Source: CBDFLA01 sp965248915 (GTDB lineage: Bacteria > Pseudomonadota > Alphaproteobacteria > M2410). From it: a stretch of DNA of 64,000 nt. The position numbers were made by a program, and so were the translations under genes. Position 1 is the stretch's first letter. Each line of letters starts with the position of its first letter. The stretch is taken from assembly GCA_965248915.1 (NCBI GenBank), contig OZ252216.1:2666001-2730000 (forward strand). Reading direction: 5' to 3'. The notes under the pieces were generated by a model. The model was given only the letters and a program-made list of their open reading frames with translations, was not told the origin of the DNA and searched no databases. Positions 46,213 through 54,598 of this stretch are shown here, in pieces.

Positions 46213-46638
46213 ATGTCGATAGCTCAGTCCTTTGCTGGACCAAAGTCCAAGCCAATACTCGTTTCAGCCAAAGCGATCATCGTTTCAGGCGACCACATCT
46301 TGCTACTAAAACAGCCCGACGGTTCGTGGGATTTGCCTGGCGGGAAGATCAAGCAAGGCGAAAGCATAAAGATCGGCTTGAAGCGTGAGGTTCGCGAAGA
46401 AACCGGCATTGATATCGCACCAAAGAACCTCGTGCGTACAACCCTTGCCCCTCGGCGCAAAGGAAGAGAAAAACTGATCCTCTCATTCCTTTGCCAAATC
46501 AATTTGAACGAGACACCCATTCAATTGAGTGACGAGCACGTAGATTTCGCCTGCATGCCTTTTGAGACGGCAATGCAGCTTGATCTTAAACCCCACCACC
46601 GCAGCGCGGTCATTGCCGCTCGCCAACATCTTACCTAG
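46213..46638 (+). CDS. Nudix hydrolase
   Basis: A 141-residue Nudix protein. The box GGKIKQGESIKIGLKREVREETGI fits G-x5-E-x7-REVxEExGI completely, so metal-dependent pyrophosphohydrolase activity is expected. The preceding HILLLKQPDGSWDLPGG is the usual entry strand. Substrate could be a nucleotide or diphosphoinositol-like/polyphosphate compound; it cannot be chosen from sequence. It lies 100 bases downstream of ppx in the same direction. Confidence 0.88.
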   Translation: MSIAQSFAGPKSKPILVSAKAIIVSGDHILLLKQPDGSWDLPGGKIKQGESIKIGLKREVREETGIDIAPKNLVRTTLAPRRKGREKLILSFLCQINLNETPIQLSDEHVDFACMPFETAMQLDLKPHHRSAVIAARQHLT

Positions 46639-46668
46639 CTCAGGCGGGTAGGACTCAATCTGGCTTTC

Positions 46669-46682
46669 TTGACAAATATCAA
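46669..46682. promoter_or_regulatory. FNR-type box upstream of uspA
   Basis: TTGAC-AAAT-ATCAA matches the FNR/FixK consensus TTGAT-N4-ATCAA at nine of ten defined positions. Its centre is about 116 bases before the uspA ATG at 46792, which would leave a leader of about 75 bases if the box acted at -41.5. A similar box lies upstream of ppk2. Evidence is motif only. Confidence 0.55.
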
Positions 46683-46791
46683 GTTTTCCTACCACTCATT
46701 CCGCTAGTTCATTGGGTCCAACCTAATGCTTGCCCAAGTGGGCCGGTTCATGGACTCTTTGCAAATGAGTCGGAAAGGAGACACGGTTTCA

Positions 46792-47271
46792 ATGGCAGCA
46801 CCAAGCGCAACAGTCATCGTCGCCGTCGATTTCTCAGAAGATTCAGAGGCGGCGGTGCATTGGGCAGTCGAGTATGCCGAGGCAACCAACAAATCCCTCA
46901 AGATTCTCCACATCGCCCACGAACCTCCCGGAGCCCCGGGATTTTACCGGTCTGATCCTGCCGATCTCTTACTGCCGTTACAAGAAGTGGCAGAAAAGTA
47001 CCTGAAGGAATTCTTTGCAAAGCTCTGTCTCGAAAACCCCAGTCATTCAGTTCTCCGCATGGCCGAACCACTCCTCGTAGAGGGCGTTCCTGCAGAACGT
47101 ATTGTGGAGGTGGCTGTCAAGATCGGCGCCGACGACATCGTCTTGGGAAGTCGAGGACTGACCGGCCTGCCTCACCTCTTGTTGGGATCGACCGCCCAGT
47201 ATGTGGCTCAGCATGCCTCAATTCCTGTAACTATCGTCAAAGCGACGGAGACCGCCCTAGATGACGAATGA
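46792..47271 (+). CDS. Universal stress protein (UspA family)
   Basis: 159 residues from the ATG at 46792 (AAGGAG 11 bases upstream); further in-frame starts lie up to 46726. The fold is clear: VIVAVDFSEDSEAAVHWAVEYA at the start, and the ATP-binding motif GADDIVLGSRGLTGLPHLLLGSTAQYVAQHASIPVTIVK (G-2x-G-9x-G-S/T). Such proteins are induced by starvation and low oxygen. The stop overlaps the Na/Pi cotransporter start by 11 bases, indicating an operon. Confidence 0.9.
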   Translation: MAAPSATVIVAVDFSEDSEAAVHWAVEYAEATNKSLKILHIAHEPPGAPGFYRSDPADLLLPLQEVAEKYLKEFFAKLCLENPSHSVLRMAEPLLVEGVPAERIVEVAVKIGADDIVLGSRGLTGLPHLLLGSTAQYVAQHASIPVTIVKATETALDDE

Positions 47272-49117
47272 TGTCTTCAATTTTGCAGGGAAAGGAAAAG
47301 TACCATTGAAACAGTGGGCCATCCTTTTTCTTCTATCTGCCATTGTCATTGCCACCGTCGGCACTCCCGCCATATCCGCAACATCAAAAAGTGACCCCAT
47401 CGATTGGTGGCAAATGGGCGTCCAGCTTTTCGGTGGCCTTGCGATTTTCCTGTTCGGCATGGAGCAAATGTCGGAATCCCTAAAAATGGTCGCGGGCAGT
47501 CGAATGAAAGACGTTCTCGCCCGCTTGACCGGCAACAGGTTCATGGGATTGGGCACAGGCGCCTTCGTTACAGCAATTATCCAGTCCTCTTCCGTCACCA
47601 CCGTCATGTTGGTTGGCTTTGTTGCGACAGGCCTTATGTCGCTCAGCCAGGCCGTAGGCGTCATTCTCGGTGCCAACATTGGCACCACCATCACGGCACA
47701 GATCGTCGCCTTCAAAGTCACAAAATACGCACTCATTTTTGTGAGCGGCGGTTTTCTGATGTCATTTACCGCCAAGAATGAACGCATCAAACACTACGGC
47801 TTTCTCATCATGGGCCTCGGCCTCATCTTCTTTGGCATGGGCATCATGAGTGCAGGAATGAAACCCCTCAGAACCTATGAACCGTTCATCGACCTCATGG
47901 GCAGCGTATCTAACCCACTCATAGGCATTGCCGTTGCCGCCGCATTCACCGGCCTCGTACAGTCGTCATCCGCGACGATGGGAGTCATCATTGCCTTAGC
48001 CCTTCAAGGATTGATCTCACTTGAGGGTGGCATCGCGTTAGCCTTTGGCGCCAACGTTGGCACATGTGTCACAGCAGGCCTTGCAGCCATTGGGAAGTCA
48101 AGAGAGGCCGTTCGTGTCGCCGTAGCGCACGTCGCCTTCAACATAATGGGTGTTCTTGTCTTCGTTTGGTTCATACCAATCTTTGCCGATATCGTGCGAA
48201 CCATTTCGCCGGCGTCGCCAAATCTCTCCGGCATTGAACGTCTCGCCGCAGAGACACCGCGCCAAATCGCCAATGCGCACTCAATCTTCAATGTCGGAAT
48301 CGCATTTCTATTTCTCCCATTTGCAGGCGTATTCGCTAGATTCTGCGAATGGGTCGTCAAGGATCGACCCATCGATCTCGAAGCAATTATCAGGCCCCAA
48401 TATCTCGACAAGGAACTCCTCTCAACACCATCTCTTGCCCTCGACCGCGCCCGTCTTGAAATTGCCCATCTCGCCACACATGTCGAACGAATGGTCGACG
48501 CCATCTTACCTACAGCGCTGACAGGATCAGCCAGCGAATTGCAATCCATTGCTGAGATGGACGCCAATGTTGACGACCTGCACGGGCACATTGTCACATA
48601 TTTGGGAAAAATCAGTGTACGGACTCTCTCAGAAGACGAAACCGATACACTTATGCGCCTTTTCACAATTGTAAAAGAACTAGAAGAGATTGGTGACATC
48701 GTCGAAACCGGAATGGTAATGTTGGGCCTGCGCAGGATTGCCGAGAACATCACTGTAAGCGCTCCGACCCTTGAGCGTATTACCGACTACCATCGACAAG
48801 TTCAAATCGCCTTTGAACTCATGTCGACTGCACTGAAGGAAGAAGACGCTACCGCGGTCAAAAACCTGAAAGCCATGAAGCAAGATATTGCCAGGATTGC
48901 AGAGCAAACCGCCAGGCACGAAGTTCAAAGGTTGAGTGCCGACGAACCAAACAGATTGCAGACCTACACGCGCGAGATTGAAACGATCGACTATCTCACT
49001 GACATATTCCGCCACTGCAGACGCATTGCCAAAACAATCAAGCTGCCGCCAAAACAAAAGAAGAAGAAGTCTTCAAAGGTGCGGGCCGAAAATCTCAACT
49101 CGAAAGAAGCCGCCTAG
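47261..49117 (+). CDS. Na/Pi cotransporter family protein with PhoU-like tail
   Basis: A 618-residue membrane protein of the NptA/SLC34-like family. The two inverted repeats each carry the signature QSSS: AIIQSSSVTTVMLVGF and GLVQSSSATMGVIIAL. About nine membrane segments span residues 15-360. A soluble PhoU-like helical domain follows (SELQSIAEMDANVDDLHGHIVTYLGKI). The tail is lysine-rich (PPKQKKKKSSKV). Likely role: sodium-coupled phosphate uptake or regulation of it, fitting the adjacent polyphosphate genes. Confidence 0.9.
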   Translation: MTNDVFNFAGKGKVPLKQWAILFLLSAIVIATVGTPAISATSKSDPIDWWQMGVQLFGGLAIFLFGMEQMSESLKMVAGSRMKDVLARLTGNRFMGLGTGAFVTAIIQSSSVTTVMLVGFVATGLMSLSQAVGVILGANIGTTITAQIVAFKVTKYALIFVSGGFLMSFTAKNERIKHYGFLIMGLGLIFFGMGIMSAGMKPLRTYEPFIDLMGSVSNPLIGIAVAAAFTGLVQSSSATMGVIIALALQGLISLEGGIALAFGANVGTCVTAGLAAIGKSREAVRVAVAHVAFNIMGVLVFVWFIPIFADIVRTISPASPNLSGIERLAAETPRQIANAHSIFNVGIAFLFLPFAGVFARFCEWVVKDRPIDLEAIIRPQYLDKELLSTPSLALDRARLEIAHLATHVERMVDAILPTALTGSASELQSIAEMDANVDDLHGHIVTYLGKISVRTLSEDETDTLMRLFTIVKELEEIGDIVETGMVMLGLRRIAENITVSAPTLERITDYHRQVQIAFELMSTALKEEDATAVKNLKAMKQDIARIAEQTARHEVQRLSADEPNRLQTYTREIETIDYLTDIFRHCRRIAKTIKLPPKQKKKKSSKVRAENLNSKEAA

Positions 49118-49158
49118 GACTTTTCGAGTTGCGCGTCTTGGGCACTTGGTTCCATCCT

Positions 49159-49530
49159 TTAGAAAAAATCCCGACGCGAAACCACACCGACAAGCTTGCC
49201 ACTTTTGTCTACCACTGGAAGATGACGGTACCCTCCGGCATCCATTCTCTCCAGAGCGTCCACGGCAGAAGCCTCAGTGCCAATTGTATCTGGCTCTGGT
49301 GTCATCACTTCGCTCAAAGAAACTGCCTCAGGGTCAAAACTGCTCGACCCTTGTTCCCGCGCCAAATCGCGTTCAGAGAAAATGCCCACAAGCACACCGG
49401 CGTCCACAATTACAACAGCGTTTACCCCATGATCTTCCATCAATTGCTGAGCCTGATGGGCCGTCGCATCACCCGGCAACGCAAAGATTTCACGGTCTTG
49501 GATGATTTCTGAAATCCGTTGACTTCCCAT
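49159..49530 (-). CDS. CBS-domain-pair protein
   Basis: A 123-residue protein made of two CBS motifs. The first is IIQDREIFALPGDATAHQAQQLMEDHGVNAVVIVDAGVLVGIFSERDL and the second VMTPEPDTIGTEASAVDALERMDAGGYRHLPVVDKSGKLVGVVSRRD. Such stand-alone pairs bind adenine nucleotides and act as energy sensors. It converges with the Na/Pi cotransporter gene. Partner unknown. Confidence 0.88.
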   Translation of the reverse strand: MGSQRISEIIQDREIFALPGDATAHQAQQLMEDHGVNAVVIVDAGVLVGIFSERDLAREQGSSSFDPEAVSLSEVMTPEPDTIGTEASAVDALERMDAGGYRHLPVVDKSGKLVGVVSRRDFF

Positions 49531-49688
49531 CGACTAACCTCACGGTTCAATTCAATATTGCAACACCATAGCCTCCAGTACCTAAAATGACCGGAGACGT
49601 GCAGATAACAATTATCAGCCCCAGGTGACAGGCGTATGAACCTAACAGATTTTCTTCTGACCGGGCAGTCTTGCGAAAAGTAGAATGC

Positions 49689-50114
49689 CTACTTTTTCTT
49701 GCTCTTCTTGCTTTTCTTTCTGGACTTCTTGTCTTTCTTGGACTTTCGGCCCCTTTTTCTCTTCTTGTCTTTTTTGGACTTTTTCGATTTCTTCGACTTT
49801 TTGGGATCAGACTTTTTGGTCTTCTTGCCAGATTTCTTGTTGCCTATCTTCTTCGCTTTCTTTGCAGTCTCTTCCCGATCAGGCGTCGACTTGCCATTTA
49901 GTCCAGTTTTTTCACCACCTACGTCATTTGATCGCAACCGTTTGCGCGCCGCCTTTATGAATTGATCGGCTTTGACGCGTCCGATTCCCTCAATCGTCAC
50001 CAATCGTTCTATGGTGGAAGTGGCCAGAATTTCGACCGTCCGAATGCCTTCAGTTGAAAGAATCTTCCCCATATAGGGGCCAATCCCTTGGACGGCGGTA
50101 ACTGCCTCAGTCAT
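49689..50114 (-). CDS. Helix-hairpin-helix protein with lysine-rich tail
   Basis: A 141-residue basic protein. Residues 1-60 hold two helix-hairpin-helix units, VQGIGPYMGKILSTEGIRTVEIL and TIEGIGRVKADQFIKAA, like those that bind DNA backbone non-specifically. From about residue 80 the chain is almost only K, S, R, D and G (KKSKKSKKSKKDKKRKR type repeats) and ends in KKK, resembling histone H1 tails. It may condense DNA or bind polyphosphate, a polyanion made by the divergent ppk2 and ppk1 genes; the latter is inference. A plus-strand Leu/Phe-rich frame over the same bases is the antisense of the tail. Confidence 0.75.
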   Translation of the reverse strand: MTEAVTAVQGIGPYMGKILSTEGIRTVEILATSTIERLVTIEGIGRVKADQFIKAARKRLRSNDVGGEKTGLNGKSTPDREETAKKAKKIGNKKSGKKTKKSDPKKSKKSKKSKKDKKRKRGRKSKKDKKSRKKSKKSKKK

Positions 50115-50489
50115 TTGCTTTTCCTTTCAAGATCTCAAAGGGGCCATGTGTAGAGGTGACCGAAACCGGCAAAATCGCAGATTTGAGCCATTTGCGAAGA
50201 TTCAAGTCCGAGACACCGCTTTCTGCGACAAAATCCACGCATCCACACTCAATGTTCGGTCAAACTCATGCGATACAACAATCAAAAATTAGCATCGGCG
50301 AAGGAAGTCAACTTTGACAATCATCAAGACCATTTTGTCACAATGACATAGGTTCAACGATCCGGTAAAATCTTGAGAGTTCCGCGCGGTGCCAGATGTG
50401 GGAGCAGCGGCAAACAATCGGGACACCATCTCAGATTATCGCGAATTGTTCGGCTTTGCTGGGCAAGCGTCTGCAGGGCGAAGGAATCT
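50115..50489. other. Intergenic control region between the HhH gene and ppk2
   Basis: 375 bases between divergent genes. It holds an FNR-type palindrome at 50314-50327 and, nine bases later, a second short inverted repeat TGTCA-CAA-TGACA at 50336-50348. No close match to a Pho box and no clear -10 hexamer is seen. The ppk2 frame extends open into this region (to 50373), but the ATG at 50490 has the better binding site. Confidence 0.5.
50314..50327. promoter_or_regulatory. FNR-type box upstream of ppk2
   Basis: TTGAC-AATC-ATCAA, nine of ten matches to TTGAT-N4-ATCAA, with the same TTGAC/ATCAA half-sites as the box upstream of uspA. Its centre is about 169 bases before the ppk2 ATG and about 206 bases before the divergent HhH start. 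A Crp/Fnr-type regulator is encoded at the end of the ppk2-ppk1 run. Confidence 0.55.
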
Positions 50490-51401
50490 ATGTCCAAAAG
50501 AGAGAAAAAGACGGATAAAACCGCGCAATCAGATGTGGCTTCAACCAAAAGCAATCGACAATCCGCATCGCCAGTTGAAACCGCTCATTTGAAAGAGGTG
50601 GGGGGCGACATCCGACCTGAGAAACGAAAGATCGACAAAAATTTCTATGAGTCAGAGCTTGAGCGACTGCAGATCGAACTCGTCAAGCTGCAAAAATGGG
50701 TTGAACAAGAAAAACTCAAAGTGGTTGTAATTTTTGAGGGTCGCGATGCGGCCGGAAAGGGTGGTGTCATTAAGCGCATCACCCAATGTCTAAACCCACG
50801 AATTTGCCGTGTCGTTGCTCTCGGAACTCCTACGGAGCGCGAACTCAGTCAATGGTACTTCCAACGCTATGTCTCCCAACTTCCAGCCAAGGGTGAAATC
50901 GTGCTCTTTGATCGCAGTTGGTACAATCGTGCCGGCGTTGAAAGGGTGATGGATTTCTGCACGGAGGAAGAATATAGGGAATTCCTTCGTACCTGCCCAG
51001 AGTTTGAGCGCATGTTGATCCGCTCGGGAATCATTCTCATCAAATACTGGTTCTCGGTAAGCGATGAAGAACAAGAGCAGCGATTCCAAGCTCGCATCAA
51101 GACACCCACCAAAAGATGGAAATTGAGCCCGATGGATTTGGAGTCCCGCAAACGCTGGGTCGAATATTCAATGGCAAAGGACGAGATGTTCGCGCATACC
51201 GATATCAAACAGGCCCCATGGTTCGTGGTCAATGCAGACAACAAAAAGCGGGCGAGACTCAATTGTATTTCACATTTTCTGTCAATGATTTCTTACGCAG
51301 ACCTGACGCCTGCCAAAATTGAATTGCCACACCGTCAAGAGGGGGTTGGGTATGTGCGACCTCCCATCACCGAGCAAAACTTTGTCCCCGAAAAGTATTG
51401 A
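50490..51401 (+). CDS. ppk2: Polyphosphate kinase 2 (class I)
   Basis: 303 residues from the ATG at 50490 (AAGGA just upstream). The P-loop kinase domain has Walker A VIFEGRDAAGKGGVIKRI, Walker B EIVLFDRSWYNRAGVERVM and lid arginines in FQARIKTPTKRWKLSPMD. PPK2 enzymes use polyphosphate to phosphorylate GDP or ADP, or run in reverse. The first 45 residues are charged and disordered. It precedes ppk1 by 27 bases in the same direction. Confidence 0.94.
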   Translation: MSKREKKTDKTAQSDVASTKSNRQSASPVETAHLKEVGGDIRPEKRKIDKNFYESELERLQIELVKLQKWVEQEKLKVVVIFEGRDAAGKGGVIKRITQCLNPRICRVVALGTPTERELSQWYFQRYVSQLPAKGEIVLFDRSWYNRAGVERVMDFCTEEEYREFLRTCPEFERMLIRSGIILIKYWFSVSDEEQEQRFQARIKTPTKRWKLSPMDLESRKRWVEYSMAKDEMFAHTDIKQAPWFVVNADNKKRARLNCISHFLSMISYADLTPAKIELPHRQEGVGYVRPPITEQNFVPEKY

Positions 51402-51428
51402 TCCAATATAGCAAGAACGAGAAGTCCA

Positions 51429-53681
51429 ATGTCAGATTCAAAACCAAAAACCACCACGAACACCGACAGTAAGAACAAGGAATCAGTTGTCGTCAGTTTG
51501 GTAGATGACAAGGGACTCACAAGCTCGAAAGATCCAGACCCCACCAAAAGGACTAAATTTGGTGTCGACCTAGAGTCCCCTGAAAACTACCTCAACAGAG
51601 AGCTCACCTGGCTCAAGTTCAATCGCCGCGTCCTTCATGAAGCTCAAGATGATCGCACGTCACTGCTTGAAAGGCTCAAGTTTCTGGCCATCGCGGCTTC
51701 AAACCTCGACGAGTTCTTTATGAAAAGAATCGGAGGTCTCAAACAACAAGTCGGTGCTGGCGTGCATGATCTCACTGTTGATGGCCGCACACCACAACAA
51801 CAAATTGATGCATGCATTGAAGAGGTGCACGACATTCAACATCAAATGCGTGAGGTCTATCTGAGTTTACTCGGAAAAATGGGCGAACACGGGATCGCGA
51901 TCTCGCAATACGATGAACTTAACGGAAAGAAGAAAACAGTTCTCCGGGAGCAATTCATCGAGAACATCTTTCCCTTGCTTACACCATTGGCCATCGATCC
52001 GGCTCACCCGTTTCCATTTATTTCAAATCTCTCTTTGAACTTGCTTGTCACGCTAAGACGTGACGAAAGCGAGGACCGTGTTCTCACTCGGGTAAAGGTT
52101 CCCTCTGGCTCAGGCGTCCCGCGTTTCATGCAGGTGCCAGACACTTATGAATTTGTGCCTCTATCGAGCGTAATTGCCAACAATCTGGATCTCTTGTTCC
52201 CAGATATGGATGTTCTGTCAGTTGAGCTCTTCCGCGTTATTCGAAACGCTAACACGGAGCGTGACGAAGAAGCTGCCGACGATCTGTTGGCAATGATTGA
52301 ACTTGAGTTACGAGATCGAAAATTCGCCCCAATCGTTCGCCTTGAGACCGAGAATGATATCGACCCGGTTCATCGCGGTATGCTCTGCGCAGAACTGGGC
52401 TTAAACGAAGATCAAGACGTCCACGAGTCCGACATGATATTGGGCATGTCCGATCTCATGGAGATCGCCATGCTAGACATTCCAGCCTTGCACGATCCCG
52501 ACCACCACCCTATTTCGAATATCAAACTCCAAGACTCCCGAAACTTGTTTCACATCATTCGGGATACCGGCCCCATTCTCCTGCATCATCCGTACGAATC
52601 TTTCGCGACTTCGGTCGTGCGACTTGTACGCGAAGCAAGCCGCGATCCAAAGGTTCGCGCCATCAAAATGACGCTTTATCGCACATCATCAGACACGAAA
52701 ATCATTGAGTATTTGATTGAGGCCGCACGTAATGGCAAGCAAGTCGCCGTTGTCGTTGAACTCAAGGCACGGTTTGACGAAGCCGCCAATATCCGGTGGG
52801 CAAGTCGACTTGAAGAATTTGGCATCCATGTCACCTACGGGGTCGTAGGACTAAAAACTCACTCAAAGACAATTCTTGTCGTGCGCCAAGACTATGATGG
52901 TTTGCGTCGCTACGCGCACATCGGAACCGGGAATTATCATGCAGGAACCGCACGCCTCTACACAGACCTGGGGCTTCTTACAAGCGATCCTGAAATCGGC
53001 TCCGACCTAACAGAGCTCTTCAACTATCTAACAACCGGTTGCAAGCCATCGCGCAAGTATAAAAAAATATTGACGACACCAAAAGTTCTGAAGAAGGAAC
53101 TCATTAGAAAGATTGCCCGCGAAGCAGAGCTGTCATCACCCAGAACACCAGGCCTAATTCGGTTGAAGTGCAACGCTCTGGAAGATTCCGACATTGCAAA
53201 GGCCCTCTATGAAGCCTCCAATGCTGGCGTGAAAGTCGAGCTCATTATTCGCGACACCTGCCGTGTCCGCCCAGGTGTACCGGGCCTCTCTGAAAACATC
53301 TCTGTGATCAGTGTCGTCGGACAGTTCCTTGAACATGCAAGAATCTACTACTTCCGCAATGGCGGCGCTGAGGAGTATTTCATCGGGTCCGCCGATCTCA
53401 TGCGGCGCAACTTGGAAAGCCGGGTTGAAGTCGTAACGCCAATTGAGGACAAATCGCACCAAGCCGAATTAAAAACCATTCTGGATATTCAGCTCCGCGA
53501 CCAGAGATCAGCCTGGGATATGAAGCCGGACGGTGCCTATAACCAGCGTGCGCCTGGACGGTCCCAAAGAAAGGACAGTTGTCAGCAAACCCTCATAAAG
53601 CGTGTCGAGAAGCGCAACAGCGACGCCAATCGGCTGCGCAAGCGCAAACCGAAGGGATTTGCTCGTCGGACTTCCATATAA
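51429..53681 (+). CDS. ppk1: Polyphosphate kinase 1
   Basis: A 750-residue enzyme making polyphosphate from ATP. The N-domain begins ENYLNRELTWLKFNRRVLHEA. The two phospholipase-D-like catalytic domains carry MTLYRTSSDTKIIEYLIEAARNGKQVAVVVELKARFDE, the autophosphorylated histidine region HIGTGNYHAGTARLYTDLGLLTSD, and the second histidine in FLEHARIYYF. An N-terminal extension of about 50 residues and a basic C-terminal tail (RSQRKDSCQQTLIKRVEKR) flank the core. It is cotranscribed with ppk2. Confidence 0.96.
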   Translation: MSDSKPKTTTNTDSKNKESVVVSLVDDKGLTSSKDPDPTKRTKFGVDLESPENYLNRELTWLKFNRRVLHEAQDDRTSLLERLKFLAIAASNLDEFFMKRIGGLKQQVGAGVHDLTVDGRTPQQQIDACIEEVHDIQHQMREVYLSLLGKMGEHGIAISQYDELNGKKKTVLREQFIENIFPLLTPLAIDPAHPFPFISNLSLNLLVTLRRDESEDRVLTRVKVPSGSGVPRFMQVPDTYEFVPLSSVIANNLDLLFPDMDVLSVELFRVIRNANTERDEEAADDLLAMIELELRDRKFAPIVRLETENDIDPVHRGMLCAELGLNEDQDVHESDMILGMSDLMEIAMLDIPALHDPDHHPISNIKLQDSRNLFHIIRDTGPILLHHPYESFATSVVRLVREASRDPKVRAIKMTLYRTSSDTKIIEYLIEAARNGKQVAVVVELKARFDEAANIRWASRLEEFGIHVTYGVVGLKTHSKTILVVRQDYDGLRRYAHIGTGNYHAGTARLYTDLGLLTSDPEIGSDLTELFNYLTTGCKPSRKYKKILTTPKVLKKELIRKIAREAELSSPRTPGLIRLKCNALEDSDIAKALYEASNAGVKVELIIRDTCRVRPGVPGLSENISVISVVGQFLEHARIYYFRNGGAEEYFIGSADLMRRNLESRVEVVTPIEDKSHQAELKTILDIQLRDQRSAWDMKPDGAYNQRAPGRSQRKDSCQQTLIKRVEKRNSDANRLRKRKPKGFARRTSI

Positions 53682-53708
53682 TAGACTGCACCCCTGTTTG
53701 CGTCCCTG

Positions 53709-53733
53709 CTGCTGCCTCAGCTTGAGGCGGCAG
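53709..53733 (+). terminator. Hairpin after ppk1, possible terminator
   Basis: CTGCTGCCTCA (53709-53719), loop GCT, TGAGGCGGCAG (53723-53733): an 11-bp stem with one G-U pair. It begins 28 bases after the ppk1 stop. There is no T-run after it, so it may attenuate rather than stop transcription into the Crp/Fnr gene. Confidence 0.5.
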
Positions 53734-53797
53734 TGGTTATGTTCATCTCGAGATTTAGACATCGCCGCATTTGCGAACGATGGGACAAAGGGTGCTG

Positions 53798-54532
53798 ATG
53801 CCAACCAACGGTGCAAATCACCAACGCTGTCTGACCTGTCCACGATTTGAAAGCGTCGAGTGGTCGGTCCTCGACAATGACAGTCTCAACGAGATGTGGC
53901 ACAGCCTGCGACCGAAGGAATACGCGGCTGGTGAAACAATTTTTTCACAACACGATCACTCCCAGGGCATTTACTGTCTTGAAGAAGGTCGAATCCTCCT
54001 TCGCCAATTCGACATTTACGGCGCAGAGATAGGATTTCGTATCATCCTCGACAGCGGCACTTTGGGCTGGCGATCCTATTTCGCCGAAGAGCCCCATGCC
54101 TCCAACGGTCTCGCCTTAACAGATTGTCGCATATGTCTCATTCCCGCCACCGCTGTTAAGAGAATGGTATCCCGCAACAACGACATTGCACTGACATTTC
54201 TAAAGACACTAGCGCGCGATCCAGGACCGCAAGATGCGATCATGCTACGCAGTCCCCATGTTCCTGTTCGCATCCGCCTCGTACAGCTTCTCTTGATATT
54301 GATGGAAGACGCTGCTCTGGAAGAAACAACAGATACTTTCTTGCTTGACCTTCCTGTCAAGCGAGTTCAGATCGCTTCCATGATTGGCACAAGGAGTGAA
54401 ACGCTTTCTCGCGTGATCAAGGAATTGAGTGAGCAAGACCTTGTCAAGTTTGAAGGAAGGCATGTCACAATCCCAAGCGTTGCCAGGCTTTCAGAAGTCG
54501 CAAAAACTGGAATGGGCAACGAGAGAAGTTAG
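53798..54532 (+). CDS. Crp/Fnr-family transcriptional regulator
   Basis: 244 residues from the ATG at 53798, chosen for AAAGGG five bases upstream (earlier starts at 53771 and 53780). The cyclic-nucleotide-binding fold holds YAAGETIFSQHDHSQGIYCLEEGRILLRQ. The C-terminal winged HTH is VKRVQIASMIGTRSETLSRVIKELSEQDLV; the recognition helix has E-T-L-S-R, the FNR pattern that reads TTGA half-sites, rather than CRP's R-E-T-V-G-R. Cysteines occur as CLTC (11, 14) and CRIC (109, 112), so an iron-sulfur or redox sensor is conceivable, but the exact FNR spacing (three N-terminal Cys) is missing. It follows ppk1. Confidence 0.85.
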   Translation: MPTNGANHQRCLTCPRFESVEWSVLDNDSLNEMWHSLRPKEYAAGETIFSQHDHSQGIYCLEEGRILLRQFDIYGAEIGFRIILDSGTLGWRSYFAEEPHASNGLALTDCRICLIPATAVKRMVSRNNDIALTFLKTLARDPGPQDAIMLRSPHVPVRIRLVQLLLILMEDAALEETTDTFLLDLPVKRVQIASMIGTRSETLSRVIKELSEQDLVKFEGRHVTIPSVARLSEVAKTGMGNERS

Positions 54533-54598
54533 ATAAGGCAGGCAATATCGTCGAGTGTTTGTGGATATGCCGGCCACGGTGGTAACGAAGCAAGTCAT

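Noticed and set aside
48004..48753. 249-codon minus-strand frame in the Na/Pi cotransporter gene
   Set aside because: Antisense to a gene with clear QSSS motifs; composition is a shadow of it.
49671..49965. Plus-strand frames rich in Leu, Phe and Ser that look like a membrane protein
   Set aside because: They are the reverse complement of the lysine-rich tail of the HhH protein; AAG/AAA codons read backwards give CTT/TTT.
50336..50348. TGTCA-CAA-TGACA as a Pho box for ppk2
   Set aside because: It is a short inverted repeat, whereas Pho boxes are direct repeats of a CTGTCAT type; spacing does not fit.
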